Shown here in pieces: positions 1-9,976 of a stretch of 64,000 nt of DNA. The stretch covers positions 310,001 to 374,000 of the forward strand of contig NZ_VFMO01000001.1 of the NCBI RefSeq assembly GCF_006715095.1. The letters run 5' to 3'. Below the pieces are notes generated by a model. That model did not search any database. It was not told where the DNA came from and was given only the letters and a program-made list of their open reading frames with translations. A program made the position numbers and the translations under genes. Source of the stretch: Yimella lutea. Lineage in GTDB: Bacteria; Actinomycetota; Actinomycetes; Actinomycetales; Dermatophilaceae. Position 1 is the stretch's first letter. Every line of letters starts with the position of its first letter.

Positions 1-1049
1 CGGGCCGCCTGGAAGACCTTGTCTCCCAGGGACTTTGCGACCTGAGCGCGGTCGAGATCACCATCCTCGACGAGGCCGACCACATGGCCGACCTGGGCTT
101 CCTGCCCGGCGTGAAGCGCATCCTGAACAAGACCCCGCGCGACGGACAGCGTCTGCTGTTCTCCGCGACCCTCGACCGCGGTGTCGACGTGCTCGTCAAG
201 AGCTACCTCACCAACCCGGTCACCCACCACGCCGACAGCGCACAGTCGCCGGTCAGCGCGATGGACCACCACGTCCTGCACCTGCACAAGGACCACCGCC
301 TGCCGGTGCTCGTCGACCTCGCTGCTGCCCCCGGCCGCACCGTCGTCTTCACCCGCACCAAGCACGGAGCCAAGAAGTTGGCCAAGCAGCTTGCGGCACA
401 AGGAGTTCCGGCAGTCGACCTGCACGGCAACCTCAGCCAGAACGCCCGCGTCCGCAACATGGACGCGTTCCACAGCGGCACCGTCCGGACGCTGGTCGCC
501 ACCGACATCGCCGCGCGTGGCATTCACGTCGACGACGTCTCCTTGGTGATCCACGCCGACCCGCCGGCCGAGCACAAGGCGTACCTGCACCGTTCGGGAC
601 GCACCGCTCGTGCGGGCGCCGCCGGCACCGTTGTGACGCTGATGCTCGACGAGCAGCAGAAGGACGTCCGAGATCTGACCCGCGCGGCCGGCATCAAGCC
701 GACGACAACCAAGGTCGACCCGGCCCACCCGCTGCTGACCGAACTGGCTCCGGGCGAGCGCTCGTTCGTCGCTCTGTCCGAGCAGGTTCAGGTCGCACCG
801 GCCCCGCAGAAGCAGGGTTCGCGCGGCGGACGCGGCCAGGGTTCCGGACGCGGTCAGGGCTCCGGCTCGGGACGCGGCCAGGGTGCGGGTCGTTCGGGCC
901 AGGGTCGTGGCACCTCGCAGGGTTCATCTGCTGGTTCGTCGCACGGTTCGTCTCAGCGTTCGCCGAAGCCCACCGGCGAGCGGGCAGGTGCGGCGCCGCG
1001 ACGTAACCGCGGACCGCGTCGGGCAAGCAGCCCGGCCACCTCGCGCTGA
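1..1049 (+). CDS. DEAD-box RNA helicase, C-terminal part (cut by window edge)
   Basis: The frame is open from base 3, so the gene starts before the window. The visible protein begins with GRLEDL (motif Ib) and then ILDEAD (motif II, Walker B). SAT (motif III), VFTRTK (motif IV), TDIAARGIHVDDV (motif V) and HRSGRTARAG (motif VI) follow in order. These are the two RecA-like lobes of an ATP-dependent RNA helicase. After the core comes a low-complexity tail of about 90 residues with RGG/GQGSGRG repeats ending in a basic stretch, a common RNA-binding tail in actinobacterial RhlE/DeaD-like proteins. It converges on the exonuclease III gene across a palindromic repeat that can act as a shared terminator. 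The exact paralogue cannot be told without the N-terminus. Confidence 0.93.
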   Translation, partial: GRLEDLVSQGLCDLSAVEITILDEADHMADLGFLPGVKRILNKTPRDGQRLLFSATLDRGVDVLVKSYLTNPVTHHADSAQSPVSAMDHHVLHLHKDHRLPVLVDLAAAPGRTVVFTRTKHGAKKLAKQLAAQGVPAVDLHGNLSQNARVRNMDAFHSGTVRTLVATDIAARGIHVDDVSLVIHADPPAEHKAYLHRSGRTARAGAAGTVVTLMLDEQQKDVRDLTRAAGIKPTTTKVDPAHPLLTELAPGERSFVALSEQVQVAPAPQKQGSRGGRGQGSGRGQGSGSGRGQGAGRSGQGRGTSQGSSAGSSHGSSQRSPKPTGERAGAAPRRNRGPRRASSPATSR

Positions 1050-1059
1050 CACCGTAAGC

Positions 1060-1125
1060 GGTCGTCATAGCGGCCGGTTTCCTTGACTACGGGCGTAGTA
1101 AAGGAAACCGGCCGTTATTGCGACC
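1060..1125. repeat. Inverted pair of 39-bp dispersed units, likely bidirectional terminator
   Basis: Unit A (1060-1098, plus) and unit A' (1087-1125, minus) are two copies of the same 39-bp repeat. They overlap in the core CTACGGGCGTAG. Together they form a long hairpin: 1069-1084 pairs with 1101-1116 with one mismatch in 16. It lies between the convergent ends of the helicase and exonuclease III genes, so it probably terminates both. Other copies lie at 4520-4558 and 63386-63484. Confidence 0.75.
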
Positions 1126-1139
1126 CGTTGTCGCGAGGC

Positions 1140-2036
1140 TCAGAAGTCGTAGTCCACGACGACCGGTGCGTGATCGCTGATCCGCACGTCGCGGGAGGGC
1201 TCGCGATCCACCCACGCAGCGGACGCCGTGCGCGCCAGTTTCGGTGTGGCCAGGTGGTAGTCGATGCGCCAGCCGACGTTCTTGTCGAAGGCCTGCCCCA
1301 TCCACGACCACCAGGAGTACGGACCGTCGGTCTCGGGGTGGAGTGTGCGGACGACGTCCACGAGGGTGCGCGGCGACATCTGCGCCCCGATCCACTCGCG
1401 CTCCTCGGGCAGGAAGCCCTCGGAGTTCTTGCTGGTGCGCCAGTTGGTCAGGTCGTACCGGGTGTGCCCGATATTGAGGTCACCCATGAGCAGGAACTCG
1501 CGTCCGTTCGCCGATGCCGTTCTGCGGGAACGGGACAGCTGCCGGGCGAAGGAGTCGAGGAAGCGCATCTTGCGTTCGTACTTCACGCCGCCGTCCGGTG
1601 CTTCGCGCATCCGGCCGGGCCTCTGCAGGTGGACGGGCAGTCCGCCCTTGGGCAGGTACAGCGAGGCGACGGTCAGCGGTGCGTCCGCAAGGTCGACTTC
1701 GACGTAGCGCCCCTCGTGCGCGAACTCGCGCATGCCACGGGCCAGCGTCATCGGCTCGGTCGGCACGAGCTCGCCGTTCAGTCGGACGTCGCCGCTCCAG
1801 GTGCGGACGGCGGACGGCGCGTGCCGGGTGAGGACGGCGACGCCGTTGCGTCCCTTGATCCCGCCCTCTTCGTACGCGACGTGATAGTCGCCGTAGACAC
1901 CGTCCGGGATGTCCGCGTGCTGGGCCCGAACCTCTTGCAGCGCAACTACATCCGGGTTTCTCGTGGCGAGCCATTGCTCGAAGCCGCGGCGTTGGGCAGC
2001 TCGGATTCCGTTGACGTTGTAACTGGCGATACGCAC
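1140..2036 (-). CDS. xthA: Exodeoxyribonuclease III
   Basis: The 298-residue protein opens with MRIASYNVNGIRAA, the classic EEP-fold N-terminus with the metal-proximal Asn. It carries ALQEVR (metal-binding Glu), the GDLNIGH motif (catalytic Asp/Asn) and a C-terminal SDHAPVVVDYDF (the conserved DH pair). Length and motif order fit XthA, an AP endonuclease and 3'-5' exonuclease acting in base-excision repair. It stands alone on the minus strand, converging on the helicase gene. The ATG start places the conserved N-terminus exactly. Confidence 0.95.
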   Translation of the reverse strand: MRIASYNVNGIRAAQRRGFEQWLATRNPDVVALQEVRAQHADIPDGVYGDYHVAYEEGGIKGRNGVAVLTRHAPSAVRTWSGDVRLNGELVPTEPMTLARGMREFAHEGRYVEVDLADAPLTVASLYLPKGGLPVHLQRPGRMREAPDGGVKYERKMRFLDSFARQLSRSRRTASANGREFLLMGDLNIGHTRYDLTNWRTSKNSEGFLPEEREWIGAQMSPRTLVDVVRTLHPETDGPYSWWSWMGQAFDKNVGWRIDYHLATPKLARTASAAWVDREPSRDVRISDHAPVVVDYDF

Positions 2037-2090
2037 GGTCGATCAGCCTACGAGTCCGTTCGGAGACGCAAGAACCCGACCGGATGCCCG

Positions 2091-2146
2091 CTGTTTGAGC
2101 CCGGACGCAGCGACGAAGGAGCAGCGGCCCGTGCCGAAACCAAGGC
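2091..2146. repeat. Dispersed palindromic element (GGTTGAGCC...CCGAAACC family)
   Basis: A diverged copy runs from GCTGTTTGAGCCC through GCGACGAAGGAGC to GCCGAAACC. The same outline occurs in recB (12631-12682) and three times in recC (17681-18099). It lies in the gap between osmC and xthA. Confidence 0.5.
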
Positions 2147-2155
2147 GCGGAAACA

Positions 2156-2187
2156 CGAGAACCCAGCCGCGTCGGGCTGGGTTCTCG
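2156..2187 (-). terminator. Rho-independent-like terminator
   Basis: A perfect 13-bp stem (CGAGAACCCAGCC with its complement) surrounds a 6-nt loop. It lies about 85 nt past the stop of the leftward osmC gene. There is no long U tract, as usual in high-GC actinobacteria. Confidence 0.65.
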
Positions 2188-2200
2188 TTGTCCGCCATCT

Positions 2201-2247
2201 TGGTTGAGACGCGCACGGAATCGTTCCTCATCCGTGCGGCTCAACCA
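2201..2247 (-). terminator. Second hairpin after osmC
   Basis: An imperfect inverted repeat has arms starting TGGTTGAG and ending CTCAACCA, each continuing into a CGCACGGA/TCCGTGCG stem. It lies 25 nt past the osmC stop. The arm sequence relates it to the dispersed GGTTGAGCC family, so it is both repeat and probable terminator. Confidence 0.5.
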
Positions 2248-2271
2248 GCGGTGACGGCGTGAGGGGTTCGA

Positions 2272-2697
2272 TCAGTCGTCGGAGACGGTGACCTCGACGG
2301 GAATGTTGCCGCGGGTCGCGTTGGAGTACGGGCAGATCTGGTGCGCCTTGTCGGCGAGCGCCTGGGCGGCGTCCTTCTCCATATTCGGGATGACGACCTC
2401 GAGCACGACGGCGAGCCCGAAGCCGCCGTCCACCTTGCCGATGCTGACCTTCGCGCCGACGGTCGAGCCGGTGAGGTCGGGCTTGTCGTCGCTGAGCGTC
2501 GCGGCCTTCTTCAGGGCGCCATGGAAGCACGCGGCGTAGCCGGCGGCGAAGAGGTCCTCGGGGTTGGCGCCGCCACCGGGGCCGCCCATGCCCTCGGGCA
2601 CCTTGAGGTCGAGGTCGACGTACCCGTCGACGGTCTTGGTGTGGCCGTTGCGGCCGTCACCGGTTGCGAGTGCCTCGGCGGTGTAGAGCGTTTCCAT
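2272..2697 (-). CDS. OsmC/Ohr-type organic hydroperoxide resistance protein
   Basis: The 141-residue protein has METLYTAEA at its start, the family segment GGGANPEDLFAAGYAAC with the first redox Cys, and a second Cys in HQICPYSNATR. This is the Cys pair of Ohr/OsmC thiol peroxidases, which reduce organic hydroperoxides in the cytosol. I chose the ATG at 2697 because GAGAGGA lies about 8 nt upstream and the protein then begins like family members; an in-frame ATG 36 nt upstream has no such site. It is monocistronic. Confidence 0.93.
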   Translation of the reverse strand: METLYTAEALATGDGRNGHTKTVDGYVDLDLKVPEGMGGPGGGANPEDLFAAGYAACFHGALKKAATLSDDKPDLTGSTVGAKVSIGKVDGGFGLAVVLEVVIPNMEKDAAQALADKAHQICPYSNATRGNIPVEVTVSDD

Positions 2698-2733
2698 GAT
2701 GAACGTCCTCTCAGCTGCTGTACAGGTCATCAC

Positions 2734-4495
<1,762 letters not shown>

Positions 4496-4519
4496 ACCGC
4501 CCAAAAAGTTGGGGAGAGC

Positions 4520-4558
4520 GGTCGTCGTAGCGGCCGTTTTCCTTGACTACGGGCGTAG
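4520..4558 (+). repeat. 39-bp dispersed unit, copy B
   Basis: This is an ungapped match to the unit at 1060-1098, differing at about two positions. It begins GGTCGTCGTAGCGG and ends CTTGACTACGGGCGTAG. It sits 25 nt after gdhA and 73 nt before the next gene. The embedded TTGACT could also serve as a -35 element for the downstream gene, but no good -10 follows. Confidence 0.75.
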
Positions 4559-4631
4559 AGGGGCGGGTACGACTTAGGTAGGGGTTCGGTCGGCCGATGA
4601 CGGCACGAACTGTCTCGGCGAAGCTGGCACC

Positions 4632-5378
4632 ATGGAACTCGGACTGCTCGCCCCACTGGTGGTGCTCGCGCTGATCGACAGCACCAGCTTCGGCACACTC
4701 GCGATCCCGGTGTGGGTGATGACCCACCCTTCGAAGCCGCGACTGGGCCGAATCTTGTTGTACCTGAGCACCATTACGGTGTTCTACTTCGTACTTGGTC
4801 TCGGCCTGTACTTCGGGGCACAGTCATTGCGCGACGCGTTCGCCTCGCTGTCGACATCCGAACCCGCTCGCTGGGTCGCTCTCGTGGCGGGCGCGGTGTT
4901 GCTGCTGCTCGGACTCACCATCGAGCCGTGGACCGAGGCAGGCAAGAAGCGCAAGCGGGCCAGGGAAGCCGCCCGTCGGCAGGCCCGTGGACCCGGACGC
5001 ATCGAACGGTGGCGGACGTCGACCGCGGACGGTTCGGCGTCCCCCGCGTCCGTCATGGCCTTCGCGACCGTGGCCGCGCTGATCGAGGCCGCAAGCATGC
5101 TGCCCTATCTGGCCGCGATCGGACTGATGGTCGCCGCCGATCTGCCGACGCTCGGCGCGGTGGGGGTACTGGCGTCCTACTGCGTGGTGATGGTCGCGCC
5201 GGCGTTGTTGCTGCTCGCGCTCCGACTCTCGATGCACGAGCGCATCCAACCGACGTTGGAGCGCGTGGATCGCTGGCTGCGCAACAACTCCAAAGAAACG
5301 TTGGCGTGGGTGTTCGCGCTGCTCGGACTCTGGCTGATCAGCAACAACTGGCGGTTCGCATGGGATCTGATCGGCTGA
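4632..5378 (+). CDS. GAP/Sap-family integral membrane protein
   Basis: The 248-residue protein has about six hydrophobic segments, with a basic, Arg/Lys-rich cytoplasmic loop between the third and fourth (around residues 98-125). The N-terminal LALIDSTSFGTLAIPVW resembles the actinobacterial GAP family (Sap, sulfolipid-addressing-type proteins, LysE-like fold), linked in mycobacteria to export of envelope glycolipids. The substrate here is unknown. It ends 3 nt before the convergent rhodanese fragment. Confidence 0.7.
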   Translation: MELGLLAPLVVLALIDSTSFGTLAIPVWVMTHPSKPRLGRILLYLSTITVFYFVLGLGLYFGAQSLRDAFASLSTSEPARWVALVAGAVLLLLGLTIEPWTEAGKKRKRAREAARRQARGPGRIERWRTSTADGSASPASVMAFATVAALIEAASMLPYLAAIGLMVAADLPTLGAVGVLASYCVVMVAPALLLLALRLSMHERIQPTLERVDRWLRNNSKETLAWVFALLGLWLISNNWRFAWDLIG

Positions 5379-5381
5379 GGA

Positions 5382-5609
5382 CTACTCGACGACGCGGGTG
5401 GGTTCTTCGTCGATCGGCAGGCCGGCCTCGACGTAGCCACGGAAGCCGCCGACCAGGTCTGCAGCCCAACGGAATCCGAGTCGTTTCAGGTCGCTGGCGG
5501 CAAGCGAGGACGAGTAGCCCTCATTGCACACCACCACCACGACGTCGTCCTTGGTCGGTCCGTCCGACATCGAGTAACCGCTGGTCGGGTCGAGGCGCCA
5601 CTCCAACAC
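5382..5609 (-). CDS. Short rhodanese-like protein, N-terminus missing
   Basis: Only the second half of a rhodanese domain is present: VLEWRLDP, then VVVVCNEGYSSSLAA with the active-site loop Cys, then DLVGGFRGYVEAGLP. Full family members run about 110-130 residues; this has about 75 from the GTG at 5609. The frame stays open upstream (GAVVIDRS precedes the GTG) but runs into the next gene on the same strand, which has different coding. It may therefore be N-terminally truncated, or it may start at a non-canonical codon inside the upstream gene. Sulfurtransferase activity is doubtful. Confidence 0.6.
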   Translation of the reverse strand: MLEWRLDPTSGYSMSDGPTKDDVVVVVCNEGYSSSLAASDLKRLGFRWAADLVGGFRGYVEAGLPIDEEPTRVVE

Positions 5610-5638
5610 CGACCGGTCGATGACGACCGCTCCCGGGA

Positions 5639-6250
5639 TCAGCGTTCGCGGACGATCGTGGTCACGACCCGCGTCACGGCAGGGAGTTGGGGCGTGGAGC
5701 TGAAACCGAAGGCCGGGTTGGGCGTGACCCGAGTGAGCGCTCCCAGCGCCTCTTCGTGCCAGGTGCCCGTGAGGCGAGTCACTGCGTGCTGGTCCAGCGC
5801 CCCGTAATACTCCCGGCGTCCGTTGCCGGCGGTACCGACGGTGCGCACGCCGGGGTGGACGATGCGGGCGACCGGGTCGGCGAGAACAGCAAGCGGCCTG
5901 CTGCTGGCAATCCGTTGCGGCACGGCGTGCAGAAGCCAGCCTGTCGGGGTGCGCTTTCCCAGGCCGAAGGACGCCCGGAGCGGGCCGGCGTCGACCGTCC
6001 AGCCCTGCGTCAAGTGGACATCACACAGCACGGTCTCGTCGAAGTTGTAGGTCTGCGAAACATACTGAGCGACGGCTTCATTCGGTGCGAGCAGGAAGCG
6101 GCGACCGGACGCGTCCGCCACCATGACATCGGTGAACGCACCGAGCGGCGAGTGCGACCAATCGCCGACCACCACCCGGACGCCGCTGGTCGATCCGGCG
6201 CCGAGGATGCGCCCCTCGAAGCGGTCGATGATCTTCGTGGAACGGGGCAT
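5639..6250 (-). CDS. Conserved actinobacterial protein of unknown function
   Basis: The 203-residue soluble protein starts at the ATG at 6250, preceded by a strong GAGGAGGAAG. Conserved-looking blocks are GVRVVVGDWSHSPLGAF, FLLAPNEAVAQYV and GTAGNGRREYYGALDQHAVT. I recognise it as a hypothetical family in related actinobacteria but know of no assigned function. It lies just upstream of the rhodanese fragment on the same strand and diverges from a tiny plus-strand ORF. Confidence 0.75.
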   Translation of the reverse strand: MPRSTKIIDRFEGRILGAGSTSGVRVVVGDWSHSPLGAFTDVMVADASGRRFLLAPNEAVAQYVSQTYNFDETVLCDVHLTQGWTVDAGPLRASFGLGKRTPTGWLLHAVPQRIASSRPLAVLADPVARIVHPGVRTVGTAGNGRREYYGALDQHAVTRLTGTWHEEALGALTRVTPNPAFGFSSTPQLPAVTRVVTTIVRER

Positions 6251-6310
6251 GCCGACATCTTCCTCCTCGCAGGTCGCCACCGGGCGGGCGGTGGCGCGTA
6301 GCGTCGAAGC

Positions 6311-6457
6311 ATGAGCGAACAGAACGGGAAGCCGGAAGAGCACAAGGCCGAGGTCGACCAGCAGGACGGTGGGCCGGGAGCGCAGCAGGACGACGGCGGC
6401 GACACCAATGACGTCGCGAGCGGCGGGGTCTCGAAGGAGAAGAAGTCCGACGACTGA
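6311..6457 (+). CDS. Small hydrophilic protein (48 aa)
   Basis: An ATG-started frame of 48 codons encodes a very polar, Gln/Asp/Gly/Lys-rich peptide (MSEQNGKPEEHK... ending KEKKSDD). It resembles the short disordered proteins found in many actinobacteria. The ribosome site is weak. It could be a real small protein or chance. Confidence 0.35.
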   Translation: MSEQNGKPEEHKAEVDQQDGGPGAQQDDGGDTNDVASGGVSKEKKSDD

Positions 6458-6537
6458 TCCACGCCCGAATCCGCATGACGTGTGTTCGTTTCAAGGGTTG
6501 AAGACGACCACACGTCACGCGAGTTTCAAGGCTTGGG

Positions 6538-6648
6538 TCACCGGGCGCGCAGCTTCTCCAGCAACGGCTTCGCGGCCTGCTCGAAGAGGGCATCCTGGGA
6601 GTCGCCGCCGACCTGCACCAAGGCGGTGATACCGGACTGTCGGGCAGG
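6538..6648 (-). other. Coding-like relic directly after the M6 protease stop
   Basis: In the protease's own frame, just past its stop, 36 sense codons read like protein (SGITALVQVGGDSQDALF followed by EQAAKPLLEKLRAR) before a second stop. It could be the C-terminal scrap of another gene or an extension lost by a stop mutation. Confidence 0.3.
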
Positions 6649-9600
6649 TCACTTGAAGTACGCCGACGTGTCGATCGTGACCGGAGTCTTGCCGGACGCG
6701 AACACGGTGATCGTCCCGCCGGTACCGACCTTCACGATCGCCGAGTTCGAGATCGACCCACCCGGGACGTAGTTCAGGTTCGAAACCGTCGGACGAGCAA
6801 CCCCGGTCGGCCACACAGTCAAGTAACCGGCCTGCGACGGGTTCACCGACGTCACCGTCACCTGAACCGCCTTCGCGTTCGACGGGACACCGGCAACGCC
6901 GGCGACCTTCACCTGGAACGCGGTGCCGGCGGCGGTGGCCCGGGAACCGAGCAACCTCGTCGGCGTGAACGCAACCGTGTCCGCACCCGCCGGCACCCAA
7001 CCGTTCAGATCGACCACCAGATCGGTACTCGCGGTCGACCGCAACGTTACCTTTCCACCCGTCCCCAGCTTCACGATGCCCAGACCGGCGATGGTCTGCC
7101 CCTTGCGGAAACTGATCGACGTCGCCGCCGGGGTCGCCACACCCGCCGGGAACGCAGTCACCGTCCCGGCAGCAGACGGGTTCACCGACGTGATATTCAA
7201 CATCGCCGCCGACGCCGTCGCCGACACACCATGGGTGCCGCCGACCGCGATGGTCACCGACCCACCGGCTGGAATCCGAACCTTCGGCGCGCCCGTGCCA
7301 TACCTGGTGTCCATCACCCGCGTCGGATTCACACCTGTGTACGCACTGCCCGTCGGGTAATACCCGGCCACGTCCGCCAGCAGGTGGGTGCCCGCCAAGG
7401 TCGAGAGCGACACCTTGCCACCGTTGCCGACCTTGGCGATGACGAGGTTCGGAACGGTCTGTCCGGTAACAAAATTGAGGTTCGACGCGGTCGGCTTGGT
7501 CGCACCGGCAGGCCACACCGTCACCCACCCGTTCGCCTTCGGACTGACAGCAGTCACGTTCAACACCACCGACGACGCATTCGCCGGCACACCACCCCGA
7601 CCGGTCACCTGCAGATCGACCTTCCCGTTTGCCGGCACAACCGCCTTCGGTGCGCCCGTGCCGTACCGCGTGTCCAGGATCCGCGACGGAGCCAACGACA
7701 CGAACGACGACGTCGCCGCCGGCGTGAAGCTCCATTGCAGATCCAAAGAACCCGGCGCGCCGTACCAGGAGTCCACGGCGATCCGGTAGGTCGTGCCAGC
7801 GGTCACCGGGACGTTGCTGAGCTTGCTGGTGAGCACACCGTTGGCCGCGTCCACGTCGTCGTTCGCAGCAATCCGGGTCAGCGCGTTCACCGCACCTCCC
7901 GTGTAGACGGCCAGCGTCGAGTCGAACGTCGTGTTGGCCGTGGCAACGGTCAGCTTGCCGGCCGACGGGGCAGTCCAGTTGAACCACACCGAATTTCCGC
8001 CGACGGCGTCCGCGTGGCGAGGCTCACCGGCCTGGATGGACGCGTCCACCGTGCCCTGTTTCCAGATGCCCGCGGTTGCCGGCGAGAGTGCCTTCGCCGC
8101 CGCGAAAGTGTCGTTCGCGGGCGGGGTGATCGAGACCGTGCCGGTCGCGGCCATCGTGGCCGGCATGGACGCCGAGCAGCCGCTGGTCGTCGTGACCCGC
8201 ACTCCTGCGTCCTGGCCGTTGTAGGCCTTGGAGTTCGGCACCGAGGTTGCGTTGAAGCTCGTCCGGCCCGCGAGACCGTGGAAGGGATCGCCGGGTGAGG
8301 AGAAGTAGTCCTCGTCGCCGTCCGCCTCCTCGATGTCGATGAGTTGGCCGTACGGGGTTCGGACGTTGTCCTGGTAGGCCTCCTTCACGTGGTAGACCAG
8401 CAAGCCACAGCCGGGCAGGCCGCCGTCGAGACCGGACTGCTGCCGGTTCTCGACGAGGAAGTACTCACCCTTCGAGCCGACGCCGGGACCGTCCGGATCC
8501 GCGAGCAACCGGAACGCGCTCGGGTTCGTACTCGCCTGTGGCACAGAAACATTGGCCAGTGAGTTGACTGCAGTCGGTGCGATCCATCCCTGCAGGTACT
8601 TGCTGTACGCGTCCGGGAGGGTCGGGGTGTCACCCGGCATTCCCCCGGGCTTCGTGCCCCACGAGCCGCCCGCCATCAGGCTCCAGATGCCGAGGCCTTC
8701 GCTCTTCTGGCTGATGTCGTAGAGATCGACCCAGCCGAGGTCGTGACCGAACTCGTGCGCCATGATCCCGATGGTGGCCATGCGCGACTGCGCCGGGTAC
8801 TCCTTCTCGCAGTGCATCTCACCGAACTCGGTGTAGCCGTTCGTACCGACGTACGTGCCGTCGACGGGCTGCGTCATGCTCACCGGAACGGACCACTGAT
8901 GACCCCAGACGCTCACTCCACAGGGGTTGCCGACCGAGCCTTCGTAGCCGGCGGCAATCACAGTGACGTGCAGTTCGTTGGGTTGGATCGCGCCGTCGCC
9001 GTTGGTGTCGTAGGACGCGTAGTCGATGTAGGGGTCAGCTGCCGTGATCGCCGCTGCAGCGACCTCCCGGTCGCCGGCGTTGGTGCGGGTGCTGTCCGGG
9101 TGGCTCATCGGCAGGGTCACCCACCCGACCACTCCGTCGTTCGCCGCACCGCTCGACTCCTGAGCCGGCGCCACGTCGAGCTTGTTGAAGCTGGCGCCCT
9201 TGTAGAACGAGCGAACGCTGCCGGTGCCTGCGAAGAACTTCGAACTCCACTGTGCTGCAGTCGTACCGAGCGAAGACCGGTCGGAGAACTGAGCCAGGAT
9301 CACCAACGTGCGCTGTGTGCCGGTGAAGCCCAGCGGCTGCTGAACCGTTGCCGCCTCCTGCAGGTCCTGGGTCGGGGTCAACCCGACCGACTCCTGCGGC
9401 ACCGCTGCGGACGCGGCCGCCTTCTTCGAGCCGGCCTTGGGCTGGCCCTTGCTGTCGAGTCCGGACGCGTACCGCCAGTACCCCTGCCGGTCCTTGACGA
9501 CCGTGGCGTTGCCCTTGATGGTCGAGGTCCAGTTACGCAGCCGGTCGCCGTTGCGCTGGATCGTGACCTTGCTGCCGTCCGGCTGGGTGACCGTCTTCGG

Positions 9601-9804
9601 CGTGGTGTCGACGGGCGCACCGCGCACCTCGCGCGTTGTCTTTTTCTGCGGCGCCTTCGACGCGGGCTTCTGCGCAGCAACCGTCTGGGACGTGCGCTCG
9701 CTCGGATCTGCGTGGCTCGCAGGCGCCGCCGTTGCACTCATCCCGAAGGCCGTGACCGCTGTGACTACCAGCGTCGCAAAACGACGCTTCGATGATGTGT
9801 GCAT
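6649..9804 (-). CDS. Secreted M6-family (immune-inhibitor-A-like) metalloprotease
   Basis: This 1051-residue protein has a signal peptide (basic MHTSSKRRF, hydrophobic core, AxA-like cleavage near residue 33). Its zinc-protease domain contains HEFGHDLGWVDLYD around residue 350, the M6 HExxH signature. A PPC-like beta domain starts at NDTFAAAKALSP. The C-terminus is three tandem copies of a roughly 115-residue domain, each starting near xPxRxxDTRYGTGAPK (the third is diverged) and probably serving surface or substrate attachment. The ATG at 9804 is chosen for its GGGAGGA site 9 nt upstream. It should act outside the cell on protein substrates. It is monocistronic. Confidence 0.88.
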   Translation of the reverse strand: MHTSSKRRFATLVVTAVTAFGMSATAAPASHADPSERTSQTVAAQKPASKAPQKKTTREVRGAPVDTTPKTVTQPDGSKVTIQRNGDRLRNWTSTIKGNATVVKDRQGYWRYASGLDSKGQPKAGSKKAAASAAVPQESVGLTPTQDLQEAATVQQPLGFTGTQRTLVILAQFSDRSSLGTTAAQWSSKFFAGTGSVRSFYKGASFNKLDVAPAQESSGAANDGVVGWVTLPMSHPDSTRTNAGDREVAAAAITAADPYIDYASYDTNGDGAIQPNELHVTVIAAGYEGSVGNPCGVSVWGHQWSVPVSMTQPVDGTYVGTNGYTEFGEMHCEKEYPAQSRMATIGIMAHEFGHDLGWVDLYDISQKSEGLGIWSLMAGGSWGTKPGGMPGDTPTLPDAYSKYLQGWIAPTAVNSLANVSVPQASTNPSAFRLLADPDGPGVGSKGEYFLVENRQQSGLDGGLPGCGLLVYHVKEAYQDNVRTPYGQLIDIEEADGDEDYFSSPGDPFHGLAGRTSFNATSVPNSKAYNGQDAGVRVTTTSGCSASMPATMAATGTVSITPPANDTFAAAKALSPATAGIWKQGTVDASIQAGEPRHADAVGGNSVWFNWTAPSAGKLTVATANTTFDSTLAVYTGGAVNALTRIAANDDVDAANGVLTSKLSNVPVTAGTTYRIAVDSWYGAPGSLDLQWSFTPAATSSFVSLAPSRILDTRYGTGAPKAVVPANGKVDLQVTGRGGVPANASSVVLNVTAVSPKANGWVTVWPAGATKPTASNLNFVTGQTVPNLVIAKVGNGGKVSLSTLAGTHLLADVAGYYPTGSAYTGVNPTRVMDTRYGTGAPKVRIPAGGSVTIAVGGTHGVSATASAAMLNITSVNPSAAGTVTAFPAGVATPAATSISFRKGQTIAGLGIVKLGTGGKVTLRSTASTDLVVDLNGWVPAGADTVAFTPTRLLGSRATAAGTAFQVKVAGVAGVPSNAKAVQVTVTSVNPSQAGYLTVWPTGVARPTVSNLNYVPGGSISNSAIVKVGTGGTITVFASGKTPVTIDTSAYFK

Positions 9805-9915
9805 CAAATTTGTTCCTCCCCGCACCGACTACCCGCAGTAAGAGTCCCGCGCGGTGCCCGTGTGTGCAAACAAATCATCGAACTCGAGGGGCGACGTTGC
9901 CGAGAGGATCCGAAA

Positions 9916-9953
9916 TGCACGAGGGCACTCCGTATACGGCGTGCCCTCGTGCA
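9916..9953 (-). terminator. Strong terminator of the rec operon
   Basis: A perfect 13-bp stem (TGCACGAGGGCAC with its complement) has a loop that contains its own palindrome CCGTATACGG. It lies 24 nt past the recD stop. Confidence 0.8.
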
Positions 9954-9976
9954 CTTGGAGTCGCCTCGGATCGGGG

